From: Devosia subaequoris
Lineage (GTDB): Bacteria; Pseudomonadota; Alphaproteobacteria; Rhizobiales; Devosiaceae
Assembly: GCF_014197055.1 (NCBI RefSeq)
Contig: NZ_JACIEW010000003.1
Coordinates: 330,873-394,872, forward strand
Direction: 5' to 3'
Length of the DNA stretch: 64,000 nucleotides
In this document: positions 16,939-25,779 of the stretch, piece by piece
How positions within the stretch are numbered: the stretch's first letter is position 1
Layout: every line of letters begins with the position of its first letter
Translations under genes and position numbers: made by a program
Notes under the pieces: generated by a model
Seen by the model: the letters and a program-made list of their open reading frames with translations, nothing else
Told to the model about the DNA's origin: nothing
Database searches by the model: none

Positions 16939-17088
16939 GGACTTTGCCTTTTTCATGCCTGCTAGTGGCGTTCGGCCCGCTCGATTGTCAAGTGATGCAG
17001 GCAAACCTGCCTGATCGGACTGTGTTCGAATTGTAGGTGAAGGAGAGGGGACTGGAGAAGACAACCATGTATCTCCAGCGTCTCGCGT

Positions 17089-19632
17089 TCATGTCACCGC
17101 CATCTCAGCCGTCAGGGCCTGCTTCAGTTTGAAGTAATTCGGCCAAGCTTCGTTCTTGCTGCGCTCAATAGCGGCTGCAAGCGAAAAGCCGTTGGCGGCA
17201 CTGACCTTGGGCAGCTCGTCCCAACCCACCGGGACGGCCACCGGGGCGCCTTCTCGCGACCGTACCGAAAAGGGGCAGATCGCAGTCGAGCCGCGTTCAT
17301 TGCGCAGATAGTCAATGAAGACACGTCCCTTGCGCTGTGCCTTGGAAAGGCTCGCCGTGTAGCGCTGCGGCTCCTCATCCGCCAACGTCTGGGCAAGCCC
17401 CTTGCAAAAGGCTTTCGCCTCCGGCCATTCAGCCTTTGGCCGCAAGGGCACGATGACGTGGATGCCTTTGCCACCCGAGACCATCGGGAAACTGACCAGT
17501 CCCAAATCCTTGAGCCGGTCGCGAATGTCGAAGGCAGCGCTGACAATGGCTGAGAAATCCAGGCCTTCGTCCGGATCGATATCAAACACCAGGCGGTCAG
17601 GCTTCTCGATATCGTCGAAATGTGAGCCCCAGACGTGCCATTCGAGCACGTTCATCTGAGTGCCCGCCACGAGCCCGGCCAGATCCTCGACATAAAAATA
17701 GTCTTGTTTCTCGCCGTCCTTTTCCACCACGGACCCGGAGCGCAATTGCTCTGGAAAACCGCCCGTATCGTGCTTCTGGAAGAAACACTGCTTGGTTCTC
17801 CCCTGCGGGCACCGCACCAGGCTCAACGGCCGCCCTGTGATATGGGGCAGCATGGCCTCGGCCACGTCCTCGTAATAAGCGACGATTTGCGACTTGGTGA
17901 TCCCTTGCCCAGGATAGACTATCCGGTCCGGGGAGGTCAGGCGAACACCCAGCTTTTCAGCGACGGCCTCGCCATCATCGTCAAGACTCTGGCTTTTTTC
18001 CATGCTTACCTCCTTGGCGGGCTTGTCGCCGCGCAGGCCGATAAAGCTGGGATGGCGCAGGATATCGTCGCCCGTCAGCTCGGTATAGGCGATCTCGGCG
18101 ACCAAATCCGGGGTGACCCATTTGGAGCCGCGCGCGCGATCCTTAGGCACGGCAGCGAACGGGCTGGTCTTGCGCTGGCGCTTCTCTAGCGCCTGGCCCA
18201 ACTCGGCCAGCATGTCCTGGCTGAAGCCGGTGCCCACGCGCCCACGGTAGAGCAGCCTGTCCCCTTCCCATGTCCCCAGCAGCAGCGAAGCAAACCCTTT
18301 GCGTTTGGACGAAGGCGACCAGCCACCGATGACAAATTCCTGCCGTTTGAGGCACTTGATCTTGAGCCAGTCCTTGCTGCGCGCACCCCGATAGGACGCA
18401 TTGGCACGCTTGGCGATCACACCTTCATGCCCATCGCGGCACAGGGCATCGAGCACGCTCTGCCCATGCCCTTCCACATGCGATGAATACTGCACGGGAT
18501 CGTTTTTGGCCGTTTTGGAGAGCAGCTTTTCAAGCCGCGCCTTGCGCTCGGTCAGCGGCAGCTTGGTCAAATCCTTGCCATCGGCCTCGAGCAGGTCGAA
18601 TGCGAAATATTCGAGCCGCCCGCCATCAGAAAGCACCGCCTTGAGCGTCGAGAAGTCCGTGCGCCCCTTGTCATCGAAAGCGCAGATTTCTCCGTCGATC
18701 AGCGCTGAGCCGATCTTGAGCTTTTGCAATGGCGCCACCAGGGCACCAAACTGCTCGGTCCAGTCCAGTCCATTGCGTGTGTAGAGACGCACATTGTCGC
18801 CGGCAACTGCAGCCAGGCAACGATAGCCGTCATATTTCATTTCAAACAGCCAGTTCTCGCCCGCCGGTACGCTGTCGACCAGCGTCGCCAATTGCAATGA
18901 GCGAAAGGCCGGCGTTTTGTCCGGCTTCGCCTTGGGGCGCTGCGGAGCCTTGTTGATCTCCTCCGCATTTTCCGGCTCGGAATGCCAGACCGCCTCCGCC
19001 GGTACTCTGGTTTTCTTCACTGGCTTGGTGCCGGAGGCAATCCCCTTGAGGTCCCGGCCAGTTTCGATTGATCGGGTGAAACGCGTGGTCAGCGTATTCT
19101 TGTCGCGCGCATAGGTGTCCCGATGCTTGATCAGAAGCCAGTTTTCCCGGTTCGGAGCATTCCGGCGCTTGGTGTCGCGTCCCTTCATGTGCACCAGCAC
19201 ATATTCGCCCTTCATGCGCTCACCGTAGAGCCTGAGCTTGAGGTCGCCGCTTTCGAGCCCCTCATGCGGATCACCGATCGGCTCCCAGGTGCCGCGGTCC
19301 CACAGCATCACGGTGCCGCCGCCATATTCGCCTTCGGGAATGGTGCCCTCGAAGCTGCCATAGTCCAGCGGGTGGTCCTCAACGCGCACGGCCAGGCGCT
19401 TGTCGGCAGGATTGTTGGACGGCCCCTTGGTGACCGCCCAGCTCTTGAGCACCCCATCGAGCTCGATGCGGAAGTCATAGTGCAGCCGGGTGGCGTCGTG
19501 CTTTTGCACCACAAAGCTGCCGCGTCCGGACTTGCTACCTTTGGGCGCATCACCAGCCGGCTCTTGCGTCTTGGCGAAGTTGCGCTTGGCCTTGTAGTCG
19601 CGGAGCAGATCCCCTGCCTTGTCTGCCGCCAT
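17089..19632 (-). CDS. ligD: Multidomain DNA ligase D for non-homologous end joining
   Basis: LigD (847 residues) repairs double-strand breaks together with Ku. Domains in order: a 3'-phosphoesterase domain (residues about 15-175; H45, H51 and D53 in KHDATRLHYDFR), an ATP-dependent ligase domain with adenylated lysine K266 in EMKYDGYR (to about residue 530), and a C-terminal primase-polymerase domain (about 560-845) with the metal motif DIDPDEGLDF. This PE-ligase-polymerase order is that of Pseudomonas LigD. It starts two bases after the ku stop, so the two form an operon. All three active sites look complete. Confidence 0.93.
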   Translation of the reverse strand: MAADKAGDLLRDYKAKRNFAKTQEPAGDAPKGSKSGRGSFVVQKHDATRLHYDFRIELDGVLKSWAVTKGPSNNPADKRLAVRVEDHPLDYGSFEGTIPEGEYGGGTVMLWDRGTWEPIGDPHEGLESGDLKLRLYGERMKGEYVLVHMKGRDTKRRNAPNRENWLLIKHRDTYARDKNTLTTRFTRSIETGRDLKGIASGTKPVKKTRVPAEAVWHSEPENAEEINKAPQRPKAKPDKTPAFRSLQLATLVDSVPAGENWLFEMKYDGYRCLAAVAGDNVRLYTRNGLDWTEQFGALVAPLQKLKIGSALIDGEICAFDDKGRTDFSTLKAVLSDGGRLEYFAFDLLEADGKDLTKLPLTERKARLEKLLSKTAKNDPVQYSSHVEGHGQSVLDALCRDGHEGVIAKRANASYRGARSKDWLKIKCLKRQEFVIGGWSPSSKRKGFASLLLGTWEGDRLLYRGRVGTGFSQDMLAELGQALEKRQRKTSPFAAVPKDRARGSKWVTPDLVAEIAYTELTGDDILRHPSFIGLRGDKPAKEVSMEKSQSLDDDGEAVAEKLGVRLTSPDRIVYPGQGITKSQIVAYYEDVAEAMLPHITGRPLSLVRCPQGRTKQCFFQKHDTGGFPEQLRSGSVVEKDGEKQDYFYVEDLAGLVAGTQMNVLEWHVWGSHFDDIEKPDRLVFDIDPDEGLDFSAIVSAAFDIRDRLKDLGLVSFPMVSGGKGIHVIVPLRPKAEWPEAKAFCKGLAQTLADEEPQRYTASLSKAQRKGRVFIDYLRNERGSTAICPFSVRSREGAPVAVPVGWDELPKVSAANGFSLAAAIERSKNEAWPNYFKLKQALTAEMAVT

Positions 19633-19634
19633 GC

Positions 19635-20495
19635 TCAGCTCGCTTTCTTGCGTTTAGGTTTGCTGGTTGCCGGCCGTTTGGTCGAAGCCTTCTTCTTCTC
19701 GCCGCCTTCCAGGCTCTCCTTGAGGGCCGCCATCAGATCGACCACATTCTCGCCGCTCGGACGCTCGGGCGCTTCATCTGCTGTCGCGGTGATCTTGCGC
19801 CCCTTGGACTTCAGCTTCCGCTTGATCAGGTCCCGCAGGGCGCCCTGGTAATGATCCTTGAAGGCGCCGGCATCAAAGGGAGCGGTCTTTTTTTCGATCA
19901 ACGCGGTGGCGACCTCCAAGAGGTCCGCCTCGGCTTTCTTGCCGGAAATCTGCGAGAAAAAGGGATCGGTTTTGCGAATCTCTTCCTCATAGTGAAGTGT
20001 CTCCAGCATCAGCCCTGTGCCGGAAGGCTTGATGGCTGCCAGATATTCCTTGCCCCGCATGGAGAGCTGGCCCAGGCCGACCTTTTCGGTCTGGCGCAGG
20101 GCATCGCGAATGACCCGGAATGCGTCCTCAGCCAATTCGTCCGTGGGCACCACGAAATAGGATTTGTCGAAATAGATCGGGTCGATCTCGCAGGCCCCAA
20201 CGAACTGGGTCAGTTCCAGCGTCTTACGGGTCTCGAGTTTGACCGCGTCGATTTCGTCGTTGGTGAGCAGAACGTAATCGCCCTTCTCATACTCAAAGCC
20301 CCGGATGATCTCGTCCTTGTCAACCGGCCCAACGCCCGCCACGACTTTCTCGTAGTGAATAGGTTTTCCGGTGGGTTCGTGTATCTGCCGGAAGCTTGGC
20401 CGGGCCCCGGATCGGGCGGCGCTGAACAATTCCACGGGGATGGCGACCAGCGACAGACGAAGCTGGCCTTTCCAGATTGGACGCGAAGCAGGCAT
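19635..20495 (-). CDS. ku: Non-homologous end-joining protein Ku
   Basis: Bacterial Ku forms a ring on broken DNA ends and recruits LigD. The protein is 286 residues from the ATG at 20495, where the classic Ku opening (PIWKGQLRLSLVAIPVELF) begins. The longer in-frame extension upstream has no homology and runs into the divergent topoisomerase promoter. Core motifs include HYEKVVAGVGPVDKDEIIRGFEY and YFVVPTDE (residues about 125-135). The lysine-rich tail (KKKASTKRPATSKPKRKKAS) is a typical DNA-binding extension of bacterial Ku. It is followed directly by ligD. Confidence 0.92.
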   Translation of the reverse strand: MPASRPIWKGQLRLSLVAIPVELFSAARSGARPSFRQIHEPTGKPIHYEKVVAGVGPVDKDEIIRGFEYEKGDYVLLTNDEIDAVKLETRKTLELTQFVGACEIDPIYFDKSYFVVPTDELAEDAFRVIRDALRQTEKVGLGQLSMRGKEYLAAIKPSGTGLMLETLHYEEEIRKTDPFFSQISGKKAEADLLEVATALIEKKTAPFDAGAFKDHYQGALRDLIKRKLKSKGRKITATADEAPERPSGENVVDLMAALKESLEGGEKKKASTKRPATSKPKRKKAS

Positions 20496-20619
20496 GGCGT
20501 TTCCAGATATTGGCTCGTTTCGCCAATTCAACGCCGGACACTCTTCCCCGTTCCGGGCGCTCCCCACTGGAACGTTTATCAGGCCCGAACATTTCCAGCG
20601 GGAAATGAGGTGATGGGTT

Positions 20620-21666
20620 ATGCAATCGGCGAGGATCGTTCTGGACCGGATGCGCGCTGACGAAGCCGGCCCCGAGTTCAAACTTGTCTATTCTTCCGAT
20701 GAGATGCCGGGCTGGCGTCGGCAGAGACGCGGGCGTGGCTTTTCTTATGTCGATGACAACGACAGGCACCCCCGAGCTTCAGAGCTGGTGCGTATCAGGG
20801 CTCTCGCCATACCCCCCGCCTGGAACGATGTTTGGATATGCAAGGACGGCTGCGGGCATATCCAGGCCACTGGTCGCGACGAGAGGGGGCGCAAGCAATA
20901 CCGCTATCACGTCGCGTGGACTGAGCATCGCAATGCCAGCAAATTCGACACACTGGCGGCTTTTTCCAAGGTTTTGCCGGCCCTTCGCCAGCAGGTCCAA
21001 TCCGATCTGCGCCGCCGCAGTTTTACCTATGAGCGCGTGACGGCATCGGTGGTTTGGCTCCTCGACAACAGCTTGATCCGCGTGGGCAACCCGGCCTATG
21101 CCCGGGACAATCAGAGCTTCGGACTGACGACACTCAGGCACCGGCATATCGACATCACCGGTTCGACACTGCATTTCCATTTCAAAGGTAAATCAGGAAA
21201 GCAGTGGCGTCTGCAACTTGCTGACCGGCGCATCGCCAATGTGGTTCGCTCGCTGCAGGATATGCCGGGCCAGCACCTGTTCCAGTATGAGGGCGAGGAG
21301 GGTCTTTGTGCCATCACCTCGCGCGATGTGAACGACTATATCGCGGCTTTTGCCGGACCCGACTTTACCTCCAAGCATTTTCGCACCTGGGCGGCCACCG
21401 TCAGGGCGTTCGGTCTGTTTTCGACGCTGGGCCTGCCGGAGACCAAATCCGCCACAGCACGAGCTATCAACAGTGTCATTGATCAGGTTGCCGATCGGCT
21501 GGGCAATACCCGTACTGTCTGCCGCCAATGTTATGTGCATCCTGCCGTGCCGCAGGCCTGGCAGGATGGCGTCTTGCCCCTACCCGGCCGGCTCAAGCCC
21601 ATCGAGGGGTTGGACGAAGACGAGGTGGGGACCAAAGCTTTCTTAGAAAACCTGAACGGCTCTTGA
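20620..21666 (+). CDS. topIB: DNA topoisomerase IB
   Basis: Eukaryote-type (poxvirus-like) topoisomerase IB, 348 residues, which relaxes supercoils by a transient 3'-phosphotyrosine. The N-terminal domain (residues 1-85; FSYVDDNDRHP, IRALAIPPAWNDVWIC) is followed by the catalytic domain. Active-site candidates are the arginine in LTTLRHRHI, the lysine in HFKGKSGKQW, RTWAAT near residue 265 and the nucleophile Y305 in CRQCYVHP. GAGGTGAT precedes the ATG. It diverges from ku-ligD with 124 bases between starts, a frequent neighbourhood in Rhizobiales, but a functional link to end joining is only inferred. Confidence 0.9.
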   Translation: MQSARIVLDRMRADEAGPEFKLVYSSDEMPGWRRQRRGRGFSYVDDNDRHPRASELVRIRALAIPPAWNDVWICKDGCGHIQATGRDERGRKQYRYHVAWTEHRNASKFDTLAAFSKVLPALRQQVQSDLRRRSFTYERVTASVVWLLDNSLIRVGNPAYARDNQSFGLTTLRHRHIDITGSTLHFHFKGKSGKQWRLQLADRRIANVVRSLQDMPGQHLFQYEGEEGLCAITSRDVNDYIAAFAGPDFTSKHFRTWAATVRAFGLFSTLGLPETKSATARAINSVIDQVADRLGNTRTVCRQCYVHPAVPQAWQDGVLPLPGRLKPIEGLDEDEVGTKAFLENLNGS

Positions 21667-21794
21667 TTGGGCCGGGATCGAGCCCTTTCATGACCAGCAC
21701 ACCCACTGCGATGGACGGTGGGTCTGGTTGAGGCTTGTTCGGTCATGTTTTGAAATGTCTCGATCAGCGCGTCCACGTCATCCCGGCAGTAAGA

Positions 21795-21816
21795 GCAGGC
21801 GCCCGAAGGCGCCTGC
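21795..21816 (-). terminator. Hairpin downstream of the first RraA-like gene
   Basis: GCAGGCGCC and GGCGCCTGC form a 9-bp stem with the tetraloop CGAA (TTCG on the minus strand). It lies 10 bases past the stop of the minus-strand RraA-like gene. Only a short T-rich stretch follows. It is a likely end of the ABC-transporter/RraA transcript. Confidence 0.55.
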
Positions 21817-21825
21817 ATATCCGAA

Positions 21826-22551
21826 TTACCAGGGGCGCTCTTCCAGTTCGACGGTCTTGTCGAAGGGCATGCCCAGCTTCTCGTAGAAGGCGCGACGCAT
21901 GCGGCGATCCTTGTCCTGCACCATCCACGCCCGCTTGGCGATCTCTTCGCCGTCTTCCTGCGGGATCACCACAATGCCGTCGTCGTCGGCAATCACCCCA
22001 TCGCCGGGGCGCACATACACGCCACCGCAGGTGATCGGCTTGCCCATAGAGGAGAGTTCGAGCCGACCCGCCATGTGGCGCATGGAGCGAACTGAGCAGA
22101 ACACCGGGTCCTGCTGCATGATGCATTCACCCGAGTCTCGGCATGCACCATCAATGATGAAGCCGACCGACCCTTTGACGCGCGCATCAAGCAGGTTGTT
22201 CGAGCCCAGCAGGCCGCAGCGGGACTGCTTGGTGTCGACCACGTGCACTTCATCAGGGGCACCGAAACTATGGCCCGCCGGCCAGAGGGCGTCGGGATGG
22301 CTGCTGCGATCCGGATTGCGCTTATATTGACGATCATCGAACTCGTCGTAGCTCATCGCCGGGATGGTGCGGTTGATAATGTTGAATTCGGCGGTCGTCG
22401 CGATGCCGGCGAAAAAGATGCCGGGGAACAACGGTCGCAGCCGCGGATCCATCTCATAGGTGTTCATGTAGCCCATGGAATCCAGGGCGTCGGTTACGTC
22501 TGAGGTACGTACCTTACGCAGGATCTCGAGTGTGCTGCTATTGATAGCCAT
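21826..22551 (-). CDS. RraA-family aldolase/decarboxylase-like protein (1)
   Basis: A 241-residue member of the RraA/HMG-CHA aldolase family. True enzymes of this family cleave 4-hydroxy-4-methyl-2-oxoglutarate-like acids or decarboxylate oxaloacetate with a divalent metal. The signature arginine-aspartate pair is R138-D139 in IIDGACRDSGECI, followed by PITCGGVYVRPGDGVIADDDGIVVIPQ, which is strongly conserved. An AAGGA site precedes the ATG. It is the last gene of the ABC transporter operon and one of three paralogues in the region, so it is probably catabolic rather than a regulator of RNase E. The exact substrate is unknown. Confidence 0.82.
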   Translation of the reverse strand: MAINSSTLEILRKVRTSDVTDALDSMGYMNTYEMDPRLRPLFPGIFFAGIATTAEFNIINRTIPAMSYDEFDDRQYKRNPDRSSHPDALWPAGHSFGAPDEVHVVDTKQSRCGLLGSNNLLDARVKGSVGFIIDGACRDSGECIMQQDPVFCSVRSMRHMAGRLELSSMGKPITCGGVYVRPGDGVIADDDGIVVIPQEDGEEIAKRAWMVQDKDRRMRRAFYEKLGMPFDKTVELEERPW

Positions 22552-22584
22552 GTTACTTTCCTTCTAGTGATTTCAGGTCTGACG

Positions 22585-22604
22585 GCGCCCGCACATGCGG
22601 GCGC
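22585..22604 (-). terminator. Hairpin between the ABC ATPase and RraA-like gene
   Basis: GCGCCCGCA and TGCGGGCGC pair over 9 bp with almost no loop. It lies in the 61-base gap between the transporter ATPase and the RraA-like gene and may process or attenuate the transcript. There is no T-run. Confidence 0.35.
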
Positions 22605-22612
22605 TGAGGAGC

Positions 22613-23791
22613 TCAGTTGAGGATCGACAGGCCGGTCTCGCCGTCGAAGAAATGCATGCGGGTGGTGTCGAACCAGACAGTCACCGTGTCGCCCAGGCGC
22701 ACCTGGCTTTTGGCGTTGAAGCGGGCGATGCAGCGCGCCTTGCCGGCCTTGGACTTGATCTCGTCCAGGCTGTCCGAGCTGCGCACCTCGGCCGGCTTCG
22801 CGTCGATGCCGATATGGACGATCACATCCGAACCAAGGGCTTCGACCAGATCGACTTCAGCAGCGATGCAATCGGACGGATCGGCGTTGGCAATCGAGGA
22901 TGCCTCGGCAAGATCCTCGGGCCGAATACCTACGATCAGCTTGCGTCCGGCATATTGCGACAGGCTGGAGAATTGCTCGACAAGCGTTGCCGGAAGCTTC
23001 AACCGATTGTCGCCCAGCCGGAGGAAGAGCGTATCGCTCTCCTTTTCGAGTTCGGCCCAATACATGTTCATGGTGGGCGAGCCGATAAAGGCGGCGACAA
23101 AGGTGTTGCGCGGCTTGTTGTAGATGTTGGACGGGGTGTCGACCTGCTGCAGGACGCCATCCTTGAGCAGAGCCACGCGGTGCCCCATGGTCATGGCTTC
23201 CACCTGGTCGTGGGTCACATAGACGGTCGTGACACCCAGCCGGTGCTGGATCGACGCAATTTCGGCGCGCATCTGCACCCGGAGCTTGGCATCCAGATTG
23301 GACAGTGGTTCGTCCATCAGGAAGACCGAGGGCTTGCGAACAATCGCCCGGCCCATGGCCACGCGTTGGCGCTGGCCGCCGGATAGCTGGCCGGGACGCC
23401 GCTTCAGATAGGCTTCGAGTTCAAGCACGCGCGCGGCTTCGTGCACCCGCTTGTCCACCTCCTCCTTGGGCATTTTGGCGATCTGGAGCGGGAAGGCGAT
23501 GTTGTCGTAAACGCTCATATGGGGGTAGAGCGCATAGGACTGAAACACCATGGCGATGTCGCGATCCTTGGGATGCGTGTCGTTGACGAAGTCATCGCCG
23601 ATCCACACGGCCCCGTCGGTAATCTCCTCAAGTCCAGCGATCATCCGCAAGGCGGTAGATTTGCCGCAGCCCGAGGGACCGACCAGGACGAGGAATTCCC
23701 CATCCTCGATCTCCAGGGAGACATCGTTGACGGCGCGAAGCTGTCCACCGGCATAGGTTTTGGTCAAATTCTGTAGAGTTACACTGGCCAT
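22613..23791 (-). CDS. Sugar ABC transporter ATP-binding protein (UgpC/MalK type)
   Basis: A 392-residue ATPase of the carbohydrate-uptake-1 family. Walker A GPSGCGKST lies near residue 38, with signature LSGGQRQRV, Walker B VFLMDEPLSNLDAKLR and H-loop YVTHDQVEAM. The C-terminal ~130 residues are the MalK-type OB/TOBE regulatory domain (VGIRPEDL; VDLVEALGSDVIVHI). It serves the two permeases directly upstream. The ribosome binding site is GGAG. Several such ATPases can be shared between sugar importers, so the substrate is set by the binding protein at 25780-27126. Confidence 0.9.
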   Translation of the reverse strand: MASVTLQNLTKTYAGGQLRAVNDVSLEIEDGEFLVLVGPSGCGKSTALRMIAGLEEITDGAVWIGDDFVNDTHPKDRDIAMVFQSYALYPHMSVYDNIAFPLQIAKMPKEEVDKRVHEAARVLELEAYLKRRPGQLSGGQRQRVAMGRAIVRKPSVFLMDEPLSNLDAKLRVQMRAEIASIQHRLGVTTVYVTHDQVEAMTMGHRVALLKDGVLQQVDTPSNIYNKPRNTFVAAFIGSPTMNMYWAELEKESDTLFLRLGDNRLKLPATLVEQFSSLSQYAGRKLIVGIRPEDLAEASSIANADPSDCIAAEVDLVEALGSDVIVHIGIDAKPAEVRSSDSLDEIKSKAGKARCIARFNAKSQVRLGDTVTVWFDTTRMHFFDGETGLSILN

Positions 23792-23809
23792 GGGTCTGCT
23801 CCGGGCGGA

Positions 23810-24706
23810 TCACTTGAAACCTTGCGTGGCGATGCCCTTGGTGAGCAGCCGCTGCGAGGCGAGGAAAAAGCCGAGCACTGGGCCAATGGAGACAAGCACC
23901 ATGGCGAACAGTCCACCAAAGGAGGAGGAACCGCCGCTCGGATCGAGGAAAAGCCGCAGAGCTACCGGAACCGTCATGCGGTCCGTGTCGGTGAGGTAGA
24001 TCAACTGGCTGAAGAAGTCGTTGTACGTATTGATGAAGGTGAATACCGCTGTGGTGGCGAGCGCCGGCATCGACAGAGGCAGAATGATCCGCCAGTAGCG
24101 CTGCCAGTAGGATGCGCCGTCGACCACCGCCGCCTGTTCAAGCTCATGGGGCAATGAGCGCATGAACTGCACCATCAGGAAGATGAAGAAGGCATCGTGC
24201 GCCAGGAATTTCGGCACCACGAGGGGCAGGATGGTGTTCACCCAGCCGATATTGAGAAAGAAGATATATTGCGGGATCAGCTGCACGTGGATCGGCAGCA
24301 TCATGGTGCCGAGCATGATGGCAAAGAGCCACCACTTGCCGCGGAATTCGAGCCGCGCGAAGGCGTACGCCGCCATTGAGCAGGCCAGAAGGTTGCCGAC
24401 GATCGCCAGGGCACAGATGATGAACGAGTTCACATAGAACTGCGTGAACGTCAGATTCCCATAGAGCTGCCAGCCGCGAACGAAATTCTCCAGCGTCCAG
24501 TTGGTGGGGATGAACCCCATGTCGCCGAAGATCTCGGTCTCGGGACGCAGCGCGCTCAGCACCATCCAGATAACCGGGTAAAGCATGATGCCGAGTATGG
24601 CGATCAGCAAGGTATGCAGGCCCAGGCCCTTGAGCCGGCGGATATTTTCGCGCTTGCGCCGCTCGGAGCGCAGCAGCTCTGGATCGTATGTCTTAACGGT
24701 CGCCAT
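23810..24706 (-). CDS. Sugar ABC transporter permease (MalG/UgpE type)
   Basis: A 298-residue inner-membrane permease with six predicted membrane segments. The EAA-type coupling loop is EQAAVVDGASYWQRYWRIILPLSMPAL (residues about 190-216). The cytoplasmic N-terminus is Arg/Lys-rich, as usual for MalG-like subunits. Its start overlaps the end of the MalF-type permease by 14 bases. It works with the adjacent permease, the ATPase at 22613 and the binding protein at 25780. Confidence 0.9.
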   Translation of the reverse strand: MATVKTYDPELLRSERRKRENIRRLKGLGLHTLLIAILGIMLYPVIWMVLSALRPETEIFGDMGFIPTNWTLENFVRGWQLYGNLTFTQFYVNSFIICALAIVGNLLACSMAAYAFARLEFRGKWWLFAIMLGTMMLPIHVQLIPQYIFFLNIGWVNTILPLVVPKFLAHDAFFIFLMVQFMRSLPHELEQAAVVDGASYWQRYWRIILPLSMPALATTAVFTFINTYNDFFSQLIYLTDTDRMTVPVALRLFLDPSGGSSSFGGLFAMVLVSIGPVLGFFLASQRLLTKGIATQGFK

Positions 24707-25670
24707 AGAACACCCAATAGCGTGAGGACCAGAACATCAGCGCCGTGGCGAGGCCGATAGCGATCAGCAGGACCCAGGCCATGGCCGACGCGTAGCCCAT
24801 CTGCAGCTGCTGGAACGCCTGCTGGTAGAGATAGAGAGAATAGAGCAGCGTCGAATCCACCGGCCCGCCCCGCCCATTGGAAACCACGAAGGCCTGGGTG
24901 AAGGACTGGAAGGAATTGATCAACAGCAGCACGGTGTTGAAGAAGATTACCGGCGTGATCAGCGGCAGGGTGATCCGACGGAAGCGCTGCCAGGCATTGG
25001 CTCCATCGATCGAGGCAGCCTCATAGTAGGATTCCGGGATCTGCCGCAGGGCGGCCAGAAAGATCACCATGGACGCACCGAAGGTCCAGACATTCAATGC
25101 GATAACGGAGGGCAAGGCAAAGGTTGGATTGTTGATCCAGCCACGGCCAGCCACACCGAACAGCGCCAGGATGTCGTTGACGACGCCGCGCTCGCCGAAA
25201 ACCTCTTTCCAGAGCAGACCGATGCCGACACTGGCACCGATAAGCGAGGGCACATAGAAGAGCGAGCGGTAGATTGCCAGGCCCCGCAGGCCGCGATTGA
25301 GCGCCACCGCAACGGCCAGCGAGAACAGCAGCACCAGCGGAACCGAGAAGCCAACATATTTCAGCGTCACCCAGATCGAGGTGATGAAGCGTCGATCGGA
25401 TGTGAACAGCCGCACATAATTGTCGAACCCGACAAACGAGGGCAGGCCGATTACTGCATAATCGGTGAAGCTCAGATAGAGCGACGCCAGCATGGGCAGG
25501 GCCGTGATCAGAATGATGCCGGCAAACCAGGGCAAAAGGAACATGTAAGCCGCCCGGTTGTCGGCCTTCTTCAGGGCAGATCCTGTTCTGTTTCGGGGGA
25601 TTTCCCGCACGGACCTTGCCGTTTCCGACGCGGTCAGTACCGGACCATTTGCGGCATCAATCGAGCTCAT
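24693..25670 (-). CDS. Sugar ABC transporter permease (MalF/UgpA type)
   Basis: A 325-residue inner-membrane permease. After a cytoplasmic N-terminus (about 40 residues) come six membrane segments starting AAYMFLLPWFAGIILITALPML. The coupling loop is YEAASIDGANAWQRFRRITLPLITPVIFF (residues about 217-245). A good GGGAG ribosome binding site precedes the ATG. The gene follows the binding-protein gene after a strong hairpin and overlaps the MalG-type gene by 14 bases. Confidence 0.9.
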   Translation of the reverse strand: MSSIDAANGPVLTASETARSVREIPRNRTGSALKKADNRAAYMFLLPWFAGIILITALPMLASLYLSFTDYAVIGLPSFVGFDNYVRLFTSDRRFITSIWVTLKYVGFSVPLVLLFSLAVAVALNRGLRGLAIYRSLFYVPSLIGASVGIGLLWKEVFGERGVVNDILALFGVAGRGWINNPTFALPSVIALNVWTFGASMVIFLAALRQIPESYYEAASIDGANAWQRFRRITLPLITPVIFFNTVLLLINSFQSFTQAFVVSNGRGGPVDSTLLYSLYLYQQAFQQLQMGYASAMAWVLLIAIGLATALMFWSSRYWVFYGDR

Positions 25671-25740
25671 TCACTCTCCCTCTCCGCCTGCCACAGGGCC
25701 GGCCTTGGGTCTAAACAGCTTCAGCTATGCGCCGAAGTGT

Positions 25741-25771
25741 TGGCGCGCGGGTGACGTCGGCCCGCGCGCCA
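25741..25771 (-). terminator. Intercistronic hairpin after the sugar-binding-protein gene
   Basis: TGGCGCGCGGG and CCCGCGCGCCA form a perfect, very GC-rich 11-bp stem with a 9-base loop, 9 bases past the stop of the binding-protein gene and upstream of its permease. It probably stabilises the receptor message or attenuates transcription into the permeases. Confidence 0.55.
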
Positions 25772-25779
25772 GTTCTTGG

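Noticed and set aside
19123..19851. A 242-codon plus-strand frame opposite ligD
   Set aside because: Antisense shadow of the phosphoesterase domain of LigD, no motif.
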